NCBI GenBank assembly: GCA_902826775.1
Contig: CADEHE010000016.1
Coordinates: forward strand, 1 to 64,000
DNA from: an uncultured Pseudomonadota bacterium
Lineage (GTDB): Bacteria > Pseudomonadota > Gammaproteobacteria > Burkholderiales > JALYOK01
Direction of reading: 5' to 3'
Length of the DNA: 64,000 nucleotides
Shown here: piece after piece, positions 52,045 to 60,980 of the stretch
How the letters are laid out: each line of letters starts with the position of its first letter
How positions within the stretch are numbered: the stretch's first letter is position 1
Position numbers and translations under genes: made by a program
The notes under the pieces: generated by a model
The model's input: only the letters and a program-made list of their open reading frames with translations
What the model was told of the DNA's origin: nothing
Databases searched by the model: none

Positions 52045-53751
52045 ATGCCGAAAGCATTCATTAGCTACCGCCGCGACGACAGCACTGCGCAGACCGGCCG
52101 CTTGTTCGATCGTTTGGTGCGCGCGTTCGGCGCGGAAAACGTATTCCGCGATCTAGACCGCATCGGCACCGGCCACGATTTTGTGCGCGTCATGGACGAG
52201 CATTTACAGCAGTGCGACTGTGTGCTGGTTGTGGTCGGCAAGAACTGGCTCAATTGTGTTGATGCGCAAGGCAAGCGCCGCTTGGACGATCCGGCGGATT
52301 TTGTCGGCCGGGAAATCAAGGCAGCGCTGGCGGCCAACAAGTTCACCGTCCCAATCTTGGTTGATGGGGCGAAAATGCCCAAGGCGGCGGACCTGCCGGA
52401 CAGCATCCGCGCCCTCGCCAATCGCAATGCGCTCGAAGTGCTGGAGAGTCACTACGAAGACGATATCGCCCGCCTGATCGAGATCATTCAAGAGGGTGAG
52501 CGGCAAGATGCGCCGCTCACGCTGGCGCAACGCTTGCGTGATTTGCGCCTTAAGATGCGCGCTTCGCGCGTAGGAACGGCATTCGCACTGGCTGTGGCCT
52601 TTCTTGCTTTTTTTCTTGCATGGATGCGCTTGTTCGATTTTCTGACGCTGGATACGCGCGTCGAAACCTACACCATGGCCTTGGGTGAGCGTTGGCTCAC
52701 AACGGCGCCGGCGCAGGGCATAGCGCTCATTGCCATTGACGACGCGAGCGAGCGCGAACTAGGCCGCGCATTCGATCGCAGCTGGCGCAAAGAGCATGCG
52801 CAATTGATCGAGCGCCTGGCTGGCGCTGGCGCGAAGAGTGTTGCGTTCGACATGTGGTTTAGCGACAACGATGTGGCCGATAACATGCTGGCCAACGCCT
52901 TCGCGCGCGCGCGCGAAGGCGGCACCACCATCGTCGCCGGCGTGCGTGATGTGCGAGCGACGCTGCGCGAGCCCTTCGCCGCAAACGCGCATGCAGCGTT
53001 GCTGTGCATCGGTAACCGCATCGGCTATGCCAGTGTCGCGCCGCTGGCAGTGCGGCGGGACAAGATGTTGCTGGGCGGTTTGGCGGTAGTTGCGGCGCAC
53101 GGCGGCGCGGAGCTAGCCGATGTCGACGCCGTGCACAGCGAAGTGCTGTTGCGCAGCGACAGCGGCATCGACCATATAAGTGCTGCCGCGGTTGAACAAC
53201 TGCGCCACGCGCAGCCGGGCTGTCACGCGCTGCGCAAGGACGATGTCGTGGCAAGTTTTATCATCCCGTTGTCGCCGCTCGCGATGTGGCGCAGCGAGCC
53301 GGTGCGCACCGGCTACAGTCAGGCGTTGCGCATGGATGGCGCCGCGCTCAAGCAGCGCTTCAGCGGCAAGGTGGTTGTGGTCGGACTACAAAAACCGAAC
53401 CAGGACGTGCTGCGCGTGCGCGGCAACGAAGAGCGCTATGGCATGGAATTGCACGCCGACGTTGTCAATGCGTTGCAGAGCAAGTTGTTCGTGCGGCCCG
53501 CTAAGCCGAGCACGCAGTTCGCTCTGATCGTCGCAATGGGTATCGCCGGCGCGTTTTTGGCACTGCGCATTCAGAAACAAGCCTTGCTGGTGCGGGTGGC
53601 GGTCGTAGCAGCGGCGGCGCTCGCCTACGTCGTGTTCTGCGTGTCGGTTTATGTACAAGCGCAGGTGTTGCTAAATTACCTATACCACTTGGCTGCGTTC
53701 GGCGTATCCTATTTGGGCATGCGATACCTGTTTCTAAGGTGGGCAAAATGA
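52045..53751 (+). CDS. TIR-CHASE2 membrane protein
   Basis: A 568-residue protein. A cytoplasmic TIR domain occupies about 1-150: PKAFISYRRDDSTAQTGRLF, VFRDLDRIGTGHDFVRVM, CVLVVVGKNWLN, and GREIKAALAANK with E90 as the likely NADase glutamate. A membrane helix lies near 174-195. The periplasmic CHASE2 domain (about 225-480) includes IALIAIDDASERELGRAF, AQLIERLAGAGAKSVAFDM and KVVVVGLQKPNQD. Three C-terminal helices end at the stop, with no kinase or cyclase behind them. In typical CHASE2 proteins the output follows the three helices; here it is N-terminal TIR. The next gene overlaps by ATGA. Confidence 0.85.
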   Translation: MPKAFISYRRDDSTAQTGRLFDRLVRAFGAENVFRDLDRIGTGHDFVRVMDEHLQQCDCVLVVVGKNWLNCVDAQGKRRLDDPADFVGREIKAALAANKFTVPILVDGAKMPKAADLPDSIRALANRNALEVLESHYEDDIARLIEIIQEGERQDAPLTLAQRLRDLRLKMRASRVGTAFALAVAFLAFFLAWMRLFDFLTLDTRVETYTMALGERWLTTAPAQGIALIAIDDASERELGRAFDRSWRKEHAQLIERLAGAGAKSVAFDMWFSDNDVADNMLANAFARAREGGTTIVAGVRDVRATLREPFAANAHAALLCIGNRIGYASVAPLAVRRDKMLLGGLAVVAAHGGAELADVDAVHSEVLLRSDSGIDHISAAAVEQLRHAQPGCHALRKDDVVASFIIPLSPLAMWRSEPVRTGYSQALRMDGAALKQRFSGKVVVVGLQKPNQDVLRVRGNEERYGMELHADVVNALQSKLFVRPAKPSTQFALIVAMGIAGAFLALRIQKQALLVRVAVVAAAALAYVVFCVSVYVQAQVLLNYLYHLAAFGVSYLGMRYLFLRWAK

Positions 53752-55100
53752 CATTCGCACTGCTTTGCCGTTCTGCGTCGCGCTGGTTGTGTGTCGTGGG
53801 AATGGCGTTGGCGCTGAGCGCTTGCGAAACCACAGGCTCCGGACAACTCATCACCGACACCGGCAAGACGCGTGCCGCGCGCGAGAAAGCCGCGCGCGAT
53901 ACGCGTCCCATTATGCGTGAGGCGGCCCCGCCGATTCCTGAGTCTGCAGCGTCGGCGGGCGATGCGCACAGCCCTGCGCCGCAAGAGCGGCCGGTCGAGG
54001 TGGTGCCGGAGACTGTCGACGGCGCAGGCAACAGCGCGGGATTGATCGACGAGGACGTCACAGAACCGACTACGCCGCTGGTGACGGATGCCGGCGGGGC
54101 ACCCGCCGTGCTGGTCGACGTGGTGCGACCGGCGGCGGGCGCCGCGCTGGAAAGCTACGAACCGGTCGGAGACGAAGAACTCGGCGCGGTGCAAGTCACC
54201 CGGTCCGGCAACGCCGTCGCCGTGCAGCGCGGCATGGCGCTGGCAATTGGCGATGAACTGGTCACCGCCGCGGACAGTGTCGTGATCTTGAACTATCCGC
54301 CCAACATTGAGATTTACGTCATGCCGAGCACGCAGATTCGTGTCGGTTCGATTTTCGTGAAATTGGGCGAAATCTGGGTGTCTATCAAGGGTAAGCTGAA
54401 AGAGAAGTTCAAAGTTGAAACGGAGTTTGTGACAGCGGGCGTGGAAGGCACGGAGTTTTTGTTTCGCGCCGACGCCGCGGGCGATGTGGATGTCGACGTG
54501 ATGAAAGGCGTGGTGCTGTGCACTTCCAAACTAGGCCGCTGGGCACCGGTGCGCATGGCGCGCATGCAAAAATTCATTGCGCGCCGTGATGTTGGCCGGC
54601 CGATCATGCGCAATCTCGCCGCTAACGATGTGGCGTTGGTGCGCGCGCGCGTCAAACCGGTAAGCGTGGCGGTCGCGACTAAACTAACTCCCCGCAAAGT
54701 GATTACGCTCGACAAGCAGATTCTGTACGCCCGGCCGATCGATGCGGGCACCAGGGAGAATCTCCCTGCCATCAAAAATGTCCCCGATACAAAGGCCCGG
54801 CCGGTAAGCGAGGTGCCAGTCAAACCGGATTTGAGAACGGCCCCTAGCGGCGGCACCGTTATCACCAAGCCTCCGGTGACAACTTTGCCGGCCGGCCCGG
54901 AACTGCGGACGCCACCCAAGCCCAGCGCACCGATTACTAAACCGCCGGTGACGCCGCTGCCGGCCAGACCCGAGCTGAAAACCTTGCCCAAGCCGGACAC
55001 CTCCATTACCAAGCCTCCGGGCGCGGCGACTTTGCCGAAGTCAACAACCGTTCCACTCAGAACGTTGCCAAAAGATTCCGACCTGATGCGCGCGCAATAG
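53748..55100 (+). CDS. FecR-domain lipoprotein with Pro-rich tail
   Basis: A 450-residue lipoprotein: signal and lipobox MALALSACETTG. A long acidic, low-complexity linker reaches to about 130. The FecR-like beta domain (about 148-250) carries VQRGMALAIGDELVTAADSV, LGEIWVSIKGKLKEKFKVET and TEFVTAGVEGTEFLFRADAA. The C-terminal 80 residues are imperfect repeats built on ITKPPVT-LPA-PELKT-PKP. It starts inside the stop of the TIR-CHASE2 gene (ATGA), so the two are strictly coupled. It is probably a periplasmic partner of the CHASE2 domain. Confidence 0.78.
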   Translation: MTFALLCRSASRWLCVVGMALALSACETTGSGQLITDTGKTRAAREKAARDTRPIMREAAPPIPESAASAGDAHSPAPQERPVEVVPETVDGAGNSAGLIDEDVTEPTTPLVTDAGGAPAVLVDVVRPAAGAALESYEPVGDEELGAVQVTRSGNAVAVQRGMALAIGDELVTAADSVVILNYPPNIEIYVMPSTQIRVGSIFVKLGEIWVSIKGKLKEKFKVETEFVTAGVEGTEFLFRADAAGDVDVDVMKGVVLCTSKLGRWAPVRMARMQKFIARRDVGRPIMRNLAANDVALVRARVKPVSVAVATKLTPRKVITLDKQILYARPIDAGTRENLPAIKNVPDTKARPVSEVPVKPDLRTAPSGGTVITKPPVTTLPAGPELRTPPKPSAPITKPPVTPLPARPELKTLPKPDTSITKPPGAATLPKSTTVPLRTLPKDSDLMRAQ

Positions 55101-55114
55101 CCGCTGTTACGCCG

Positions 55115-55936
55115 ATGATGGAAAACAAAGGTAAGAGTATTGACTCAACAACCAATTGGAATAAGAGTTGTAGAAGAATCCAATGGGTAGTATGCAGTTT
55201 GGGTTTGGTCGTTTTGACTGCTTGTGGCGGCTTGCATCCAGGCTATCCGGGCGGCGACCTGGTCGGCCATTTGGGCGTATCGGGCGCGGCGATTACTCGG
55301 CAAAGTGCTACCGCAACTGCCGAGCCGGTTCGCAACGGCGCCGCCGTGCGTGAGGGCGATCGCGTTGCCACCGGCACGGCGAGCAGCGCCATCCTCGAGT
55401 ACTACAACGGTGGCGGCAGGCTGCAGCTCGATGCGAACTCTGCCGCGCGTTTGCGCAAGGAGCGCGCGGCCCCAGGCGTGTGTTCCCTGGTCGAATTGCT
55501 GCAAGGGCAAGCGTGGGTTCGCGCGGATGCGGGCTGTGGCGTTGAGCTGCGCGCGCTTGATCACGTCGTGCGCATTAACGGCCGCGCGAACGTGGCGCTG
55601 AGCGAAGACCGCTTTGAGATTACGCTGATCAGCGGACGGGCCGAACTGCTGCAGCCGCACCGCTTACCGCTCGCCGCGGGGCAACGCTACTCGGACGGTG
55701 ACGGCGCGCAAGCGCAAGTGCAGACGTTGGCATACAGCGACGCCAAAGCGCGGCTGGCATGGCTAGAACCCTATCCGTTTCAAGGCTGGTGCTGCTACGG
55801 CCGCAACGTGATGCCAGCAGCGAGCACGCAATGCTTGCCTCCGGATTTCTCCTTCGACGAAGCCACTCTGACAATGCAGTGCAAGCATAAGGACGGGCCG
55901 TTTGCCTGGTTGGGGCGCTTGCGCGCCAGACACTGA
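55115..55936 (+). CDS. second FecR-like lipoprotein
   Basis: A 273-residue lipoprotein with lipobox LGLVVLTACGGLH. The FecR-like region reads VREGDRVATGTASSAILEYY, LQLDANSAARLRK, LLQGQAWVRADAGC, VVRINGRANVALSEDRFEIT and ISGRAELLQPHRLPLAAGQR. A Cys-rich C terminus (GWCCYGRN, TQCLPPDF, TMQCKHKD) follows. It lies 14 bases after the previous gene, third member of the TIR-CHASE2 operon. Confidence 0.75.
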   Translation: MMENKGKSIDSTTNWNKSCRRIQWVVCSLGLVVLTACGGLHPGYPGGDLVGHLGVSGAAITRQSATATAEPVRNGAAVREGDRVATGTASSAILEYYNGGGRLQLDANSAARLRKERAAPGVCSLVELLQGQAWVRADAGCGVELRALDHVVRINGRANVALSEDRFEITLISGRAELLQPHRLPLAAGQRYSDGDGAQAQVQTLAYSDAKARLAWLEPYPFQGWCCYGRNVMPAASTQCLPPDFSFDEATLTMQCKHKDGPFAWLGRLRARH

Positions 55937-56126
55937 CCAAGCGCGACCAGCGCGCCCGCTCTAACGTTGCCATTTGACACATCCGGTAGAATCGCCGCTT
56001 TCGTCAAATGGAGTCGTCGCTGGGCAACGCTTGCCGCGCGCTACCGCCGGCGGGATGGCGGCGCGATGTCCCTCGAAACGTCCTTCGACCACGCGGCTAG
56101 CCCTGGGCTGGCGCGCGGATAAAGCG

Positions 56127-56894
56127 ATGAACATGGCAACGACGTTGTATCTACGCGCCAAGCGCATCCTGCGCGATTCACATCGGTGGGGCGTGCGGCG
56201 CTATCGTCCGAAGATCTTGCGCACTTTTGCGCATGACGAAGGCGCATTCACACAAGGGCTAGCGTTTCATAACGGCCGCATTTTTGAAAGCACTGGCCTC
56301 GATCATCGCTCTAGCCTGCGCTGTCTCGATGCCGATAGTGGTGCGCTGCTGCGGCAGATTGCGATTCCGGATGACTGGGCCGAAGGGGTTGCCGTGGACG
56401 GCGAGGGGCGTCTGCTACAACTCAGTTGGAAGCGGGGTGTCGCGACGATTTATTCGCTGGAGAGCTTCGAGCGACTTGGGTCGTATGGCTACGCCGGCGA
56501 AGGTTGGGGTCTAACGAGTGCGCCGGGCGGCTTTGTCATGACCGACGGCAGCAATGTCTTGCAATACCGCGATGAGCGCTTTGATATACGCGAAACCAAG
56601 CGTGTTACCAATATCGGTAGAAGAGTTGGGCATCTGAACGATCTGGCGTATGCGGACGGCCATCTGTTCGTCAACATTTGGTATCGCGACGACATTTTGC
56701 AGATTTGCGCCAAGACTGGAAGGATTGAGGCTGTTGCCGACTGTAGCGAACTGCGCACCCTTGCCGCGCCCAAGCATCCTGAGCATGTACTCAACGGTAT
56801 TGCCTACCGGCCAGATCGGGGGTGCTTTGTCTTGACGGGCAAATGCTGGCGCCTATTCTTTGAAGTCTCCCTCGAAACTGCTCGCACTGCATGA
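56127..56894 (+). CDS. glutaminyl-peptide cyclotransferase, plant/bacterial type
   Basis: A 255-residue beta-propeller of the Glu_cyclase_2 family: EGAFTQGLAFHNGRIFESTG, DWAEGVAVDGEGRLLQLSWK, GEGWGLTSAPGGFVMTDGSN, GHLNDLAYADGHLFVNIWYR, HVLNGIAYRPDRGCFVLTGK. The enzyme forms N-terminal pyroglutamate. No clear signal peptide is visible from this start; the open frame extends upstream to 55974 but lacks family similarity. The stop overlaps the next gene by four bases. Confidence 0.85.
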   Translation: MNMATTLYLRAKRILRDSHRWGVRRYRPKILRTFAHDEGAFTQGLAFHNGRIFESTGLDHRSSLRCLDADSGALLRQIAIPDDWAEGVAVDGEGRLLQLSWKRGVATIYSLESFERLGSYGYAGEGWGLTSAPGGFVMTDGSNVLQYRDERFDIRETKRVTNIGRRVGHLNDLAYADGHLFVNIWYRDDILQICAKTGRIEAVADCSELRTLAAPKHPEHVLNGIAYRPDRGCFVLTGKCWRLFFEVSLETARTA

Positions 56895-58090
56895 CAACGC
56901 CTCAGGTTAGGGTCTTCGACAGTCTTGCGCAATTGCCGGAGTCCTGTCGCGCCCTCCTAAGGGACGCTGGTCAAGCCAATTTCTTCTTTGGCCTGGATTG
57001 GTTTGAGAACTTGGCTGCCACCGGCTTGGAAGCGGACGTCAAGCTGCGTATTTACGCACTCGAGCAGGGTGATCGAGCGCTCGCCGCCTTGGTGCTGCGC
57101 TCGCCGCGATCGCGCCAAGGCTCGTTGCTGCGCGATCGTGAATCGAGCGCGCGCGCGCTGTCGAGTTTCACCAGCTTTCAAAGCTGCGAGTTTGCGCCGG
57201 CGCTCGCGGCCGGAGCGGGAGCGCCGCAGGCGTTGCTGGCGACGTTGTTCCACCATATGGTGAGCGAGCGGCCGGCCTGGGATCTCGTCGAGATCAATTC
57301 CCTTCCGATCGAGGGCGAGTTGTACGACGCGCTGTGCGCCGCCATGGCGGAAGCAGGTTTGGTGGTGCGACGCTGCCCGCACTTCGGCAATTGGTACGAG
57401 CGTATCGATGTCTCAACTTACGATGACTATCTGAAGCAGCGCGACGCTTCGGACCGCAAGCAGTTCCAAAATTACTCGCGCAAGCGGCGCAAGCTCGAAA
57501 AGGATCTCGCGTTGCGTTTACGAGTCGTCTCAGGGCAAGCGGACGATATCGAACAGCTGGTCGCCGACTACGAAACAATTCATGCTGCGAGTTGGAAAGA
57601 GGCTGAGGCTTTCGAGCAGTTCATGCCCAATCTGTTGCGCGTCGCCTCGCGCTGCGGCGCGCTGCGCATGGGCATCCTCTACCTCGACAACGCGCCGGTG
57701 GCCACAGAGGTGGGCTTGCTGTTCGGCAAGCGCGCCACCATGATCAAGACATCCTACGACGCTCGTTTTCGCGAGCACTCCGTCGGCGCCATCGTGATGA
57801 TGGAAGTAATTAAGCACTTGATTGAAGTCGATCGCGTCGGCGAAATCGACTTCGGCCGCGACGATCAGTTTTACAAGAAACTCTGGATGCCGCTGCGGCG
57901 CGAGCGCTGGGGCATCGTGGCCATTAACCCGCGCACCGCGCGCGGTCTGGTCGCGCTGACGCGCATCCTCGGGCGGCAGTCCGTGGAGGCGATGGCGGTG
58001 CCGATCAAGCGCGCATTGCGACCGCTGGTGCAGAAAATTAAAGCGCGCTGGGCGGGCGCGTCGCGCAAACAACAGCAAGCCAGCAGCTAG
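56891..58090 (+). CDS. GNAT-type acetyltransferase (BcsL/CelD-like, Acetyltransf_6)
   Basis: A 399-residue protein with the double-GNAT shape of FemAB/BcsL proteins. Recognisable parts are NFFFGLDWFENLAATGLEAD, FQNYSRKRRKLEKDLALRLR, ASWKEAEAFEQFMPNLLRVA and TSYDARFREHSVGAIVMMEV, then EIDFGRDDQFYKKLWMPLRR. It would transfer an acyl or aminoacyl group, often in polysaccharide or lipid modification; the substrate is unknown. It overlaps the glutaminyl cyclase gene. Confidence 0.75.
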   Translation: MTTPQVRVFDSLAQLPESCRALLRDAGQANFFFGLDWFENLAATGLEADVKLRIYALEQGDRALAALVLRSPRSRQGSLLRDRESSARALSSFTSFQSCEFAPALAAGAGAPQALLATLFHHMVSERPAWDLVEINSLPIEGELYDALCAAMAEAGLVVRRCPHFGNWYERIDVSTYDDYLKQRDASDRKQFQNYSRKRRKLEKDLALRLRVVSGQADDIEQLVADYETIHAASWKEAEAFEQFMPNLLRVASRCGALRMGILYLDNAPVATEVGLLFGKRATMIKTSYDARFREHSVGAIVMMEVIKHLIEVDRVGEIDFGRDDQFYKKLWMPLRRERWGIVAINPRTARGLVALTRILGRQSVEAMAVPIKRALRPLVQKIKARWAGASRKQQQASS

Positions 58091-58153
58091 CAAATCAGCA
58101 ACGCCGGGCCAGTGCAAGCGTCGCGCGGTGACAGCGAAGCGCAGCCCTTCGAG

Positions 58154-58159
58154 TAAAAT
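58154..58159 (+). promoter_or_regulatory. TAAAAT -10-like element before ccmA
   Basis: GAGTAAAATC in a short gap between the GNAT gene and ccmA. It has the same core as elements at 50522 and 59569. A TGACA at 58129-58133 is too far for a classic -35. Confidence 0.35.
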
Positions 58160-58191
58160 CACTGCTTTTGCGAGCACGCGGCGGCACGCCC

Positions 58192-58863
58192 ATGTCGCCC
58201 CAATTCGATTTCCCCATGTTTGTTGCTCAAGATCTCGCAGCAGCGCGCGGCGAGCGCACTCTATTCAGCAGCGTGAGTTTTGCGCTTGCGCCGGGCGAGC
58301 TGTTGGAAGTGACCGGCGCTAACGGCAGCGGCAAGACCACTTTACTGCGCGTGCTGTGCGGGTTGATGCAACCGATGGCCGGCGCGGTGCATTGGCGTGG
58401 TGAGGATATTCGAGCTCTGCGCGAGGACTACCATCGGGATCTTGCCTATGTCGGCCACCTGAACGGGGTTAAGGGCGAGCTGACACCGTTGGAAAACGTC
58501 GCATTCGCGCGCGCCATGGCCGCGCAAGGCGACGACGCTGCGAGCGCGCCACTGGCTTTATCAACGCTCGGCTTGACCACGCAGCAGCAGCGCTTGCCGA
58601 GCAAAGTGCTGTCGCAAGGGCAGAAGCGGCGTGTGGCGTTGGCACGCGCGCTATTCGGCCGGGCCAAACTGTGGATTTTCGACGAGCCGTTTGCCGCGCT
58701 CGATGCCGGCGCGATCGCGCTTGTGGCGGAGCGAATAAGCGCACACGTGCGTGGCGGGGGCGTCGCGGTGCTTAGTTCGCATCAGGACGTGCCGTTTGAC
58801 GGCGTGCAGCGCCGTCAGTTGCGCCTTGGTGCGCCCGCCAGTGCAAGCGCCGCACGCCCTTGA
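58192..58863 (+). CDS. ccmA: CcmA, heme-export ABC ATPase
   Basis: A 223-residue ATPase: Walker A GANGSGKTT at 42-50, signature VLSQGQKRRVALARAL, Walker B KLWIFDEPFAALD. With CcmB, CcmC and CcmD it releases holo-CcmE for System I cytochrome c maturation. ATG 58192 gives the family-like length; ATG 58216 (MFVAQDL) is an alternative. The frame is open from TTG 58168. Confidence 0.93.
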   Translation: MSPQFDFPMFVAQDLAAARGERTLFSSVSFALAPGELLEVTGANGSGKTTLLRVLCGLMQPMAGAVHWRGEDIRALREDYHRDLAYVGHLNGVKGELTPLENVAFARAMAAQGDDAASAPLALSTLGLTTQQQRLPSKVLSQGQKRRVALARALFGRAKLWIFDEPFAALDAGAIALVAERISAHVRGGGVAVLSSHQDVPFDGVQRRQLRLGAPASASAARP

Positions 58864-59528
58864 TCTCTGGTTTTTTTCAACTCATCAAACGCGAGTTGCT
58901 GCTCGCCGTGCGCCGACGTGGTGATGTGCTCTCGCTGCTGGTGTTTTTCGTTATTGTCGTCAGCTTGTTTCCTTTCGGAGTCGGCCCGGAATTAGAGACG
59001 TTGCGCGAAATAGCCTCGGGGGTAGTGTGGGTGGCGGCGCTGCTTGCCACCATGCTGTCCTTGTCGCGCTTGTTCGCAAACGATTACGCCGACGGCGCGC
59101 TCGAGCAGTTGGTATTGTTGCCGATGCCGTTAACGCTTATGGTGCTCGCCAAGATCGTCGCGCACTGGCTATTGACCGGCTTGCCGTTGGCATTGGTCGC
59201 GCCACTGTTGGGATTGCAATACGGCCTTACCGGTGTGCCCTTGCTGGTGATGAGCCTCGCAATCGCCGCGGGCTCGCCGGCGCTTTCCGCCATCGGTGCA
59301 ATCGGCGCCGCGCTTACATTGGGATTGCGCGGCGGCGGCGTTTTGCTCTCGCTGCTGGTACTACCCCTGTTCGTGCCGATACTCATTTTCGGAGCCGGCG
59401 CGGTCGATGCCGCCGTGCACGGTGCGGCATTCGGTGCACACCTGCTTTTGTTGAGCGCGTGCTCCATCGCCGCGTTGGTATTGGCGCCCCTCGCGAGCGC
59501 AGCTGCGCTGCGCATCGCGATTGAGTAG
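58860..59528 (+). CDS. ccmB: CcmB, heme exporter permease
   Basis: A 222-residue membrane protein with six helices: FQLIKRELLLAVRRRGDVLS, LSLLVFFVIVVSLFPFGVGP, and the conserved LFANDYADGALEQLVLLPMP. The start codon is TTG 58860, overlapping the ccmA stop (TTGA). No ATG within the conserved N terminus is available. Confidence 0.92.
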   Translation: MISGFFQLIKRELLLAVRRRGDVLSLLVFFVIVVSLFPFGVGPELETLREIASGVVWVAALLATMLSLSRLFANDYADGALEQLVLLPMPLTLMVLAKIVAHWLLTGLPLALVAPLLGLQYGLTGVPLLVMSLAIAAGSPALSAIGAIGAALTLGLRGGGVLLSLLVLPLFVPILIFGAGAVDAAVHGAAFGAHLLLLSACSIAALVLAPLASAAALRIAIE

Positions 59529-59568
59529 GAACGAGGCGCGGGGTTCCCCCGTGCCGTTTATATCCCGG

Positions 59569-59574
59569 TAAAAT
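59569..59574 (+). promoter_or_regulatory. TAAAAT -10-like element before ccmC
   Basis: CGGTAAAATCG ends six bases before the GTG start of ccmC, the same distance as at the DUF1840 gene. It may give a leaderless transcript, or be chance. Confidence 0.3.
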
Positions 59575-59580
59575 CGAGCC

Positions 59581-60315
59581 GTGCCAGTCAATTGGTTTAA
59601 ATACTCATCGCCCGCCGCCTTTTACCCTTTGGCGGGGAAAATGATCCCATGGTTTGCTGCGCTCGCCGCAGTGTTGATACTCATTGGTTTATACGTGAGT
59701 TTCTTCGTCGCGCCGACCGATGCGACGCAAGGTGAGGTATACCGGATCATCTTTATCCACGTGCCGGCGGCGTGGATGTCGATGCTTTGCTTTGTCTTGA
59801 TGGCCGCGTACTCGGCGCTCGGACTAGCTTTGAATGCGCGTCTGTCGTATATGATGGCTGCGGCACTGGCGCCTACCGGTGCGCTGTTTACGTTTATTTG
59901 TTTGTGGACGGGATCGTTCTGGGGGCGGCCCACCTGGGGCACGTGGTGGGAGTGGGATGCGCGCATGACTTCGGAGCTGATCTTGCTGTTTCTGTACATC
60001 GGCTACCTCGCGCTGCGCGGAGCCATCGACGATCCGCGCCGCGCCGATCGCGCCAGCGCGTTGCTCGCCTTGGTCGGCGTGATCAATGTGCCGATCATCT
60101 ATTTTTCAGTGAAATGGTGGAACACGCTGCACCAAGGAGCCTCGGTCAGCATTACCCGGGCGCCGAGCATGGCCGCGACCATGTTGCTGGGGATGATGAT
60201 AATGGCGCTGGCGTTTTGGATGTACACCATTGCCGTGGTGCTGGCGCGCGTGCGCTGCGAAATTCTGGAGCGTGACGCCGCCGCGCGCGAGCGTTTCACT
60301 GGAGCGCAAGCATGA
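59581..60315 (+). CDS. ccmC: CcmC, heme delivery protein
   Basis: A 244-residue six-helix protein with the tryptophan-rich WWD motif WGTWWEWDARMT and the histidine-containing FIHVPAAWMSM loop. It attaches heme to CcmE. GTG 59581 keeps the N-terminal NWFKYSSPAAFYPLAGKMIP typical of betaproteobacterial homologues; ATG 59641, preceded by GGCGGGGAAA, is an alternative. Confidence 0.93.
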   Translation: MPVNWFKYSSPAAFYPLAGKMIPWFAALAAVLILIGLYVSFFVAPTDATQGEVYRIIFIHVPAAWMSMLCFVLMAAYSALGLALNARLSYMMAAALAPTGALFTFICLWTGSFWGRPTWGTWWEWDARMTSELILLFLYIGYLALRGAIDDPRRADRASALLALVGVINVPIIYFSVKWWNTLHQGASVSITRAPSMAATMLLGMMIMALAFWMYTIAVVLARVRCEILERDAAARERFTGAQA

Positions 60316-60509
60316 GCTGGGGCAGCGCGGCGGAATTCTTTGCCATGGGCGGGCGCGGCTGGTACGTATGGAGCTCGTTTGGCGTCACAGCCTTGATTCT
60401 GGTGGGTGAGATGCTCGCGTTGCGCGCGCGCCGGCGAGCGTTGATCCGAACTCTGCGCGAAGGCGCCAGTCAGAGCGCTATTGAGAGGATTGAGTCGAAT
60501 GAAAGCTAG
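60312..60509 (+). CDS. ccmD: CcmD, heme exporter subunit
   Basis: A 65-residue protein with one membrane helix: FAMGGRGWYVWSSFGVTALI, followed by ALRARRRALIRTLRE. The F-x-M-G-G-x2-x-Y-V-W start is diagnostic. It overlaps ccmC by four and ccmE by 11 bases. Confidence 0.9.
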   Translation: MSWGSAAEFFAMGGRGWYVWSSFGVTALILVGEMLALRARRRALIRTLREGASQSAIERIESNES

Positions 60510-60960
60510 ACATCGTCGCGCCGTATTCATTGCCGTGGGCCTCGGTGCGCTGGCCGTTGCGGTCGCGCTGGTCCTGAAAGCGTTTAACAGCAATATCGTA
60601 TTCTTCTATACGCCGACGCAGGTGGCAGCGAAGGAAGCGCCGGTCGACCGCGCGTTCCGCATTGGCGGCTTAGTTCAGGTAAACTCCATCCAGCGTCAGT
60701 CTGACGGGGTTACTGTGTCTTTTGTTGTGACAGACACTGCAAAGAGTATCCCGGTTTCCTATCGGGGCATCCTGCCTGATCTGTTCAAGGAAGGCAAAGG
60801 CGTGGTTGCCCAAGGCAAACTCCATGCGGATGGCACTTTCACCGCGAGCGAAGTGCTGGCTAAGCACGACGAGAACTATATGCCTCCTGAGGCGGCGGAA
60901 GCTTTGCAGAAAGCCGGTCACAAGCCGCAAGCGGCAGCAACGCTAAAGTCCAATCCCTGA
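60499..60960 (+). CDS. ccmE: CcmE, periplasmic heme chaperone
   Basis: A 153-residue membrane-anchored protein. The helix is at about 8-28. The heme-binding motif KHDENYMPPE has H123 and Y127. The OB-fold region includes FRIGGLVQVNSIQRQSDG. ATG 60499 is the family start; the frame opens six codons earlier. Confidence 0.95.
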   Translation: MKARHRRAVFIAVGLGALAVAVALVLKAFNSNIVFFYTPTQVAAKEAPVDRAFRIGGLVQVNSIQRQSDGVTVSFVVTDTAKSIPVSYRGILPDLFKEGKGVVAQGKLHADGTFTASEVLAKHDENYMPPEAAEALQKAGHKPQAAATLKSNP

Positions 60961-60980
60961 GATAGCTTGAGACAGATTTC

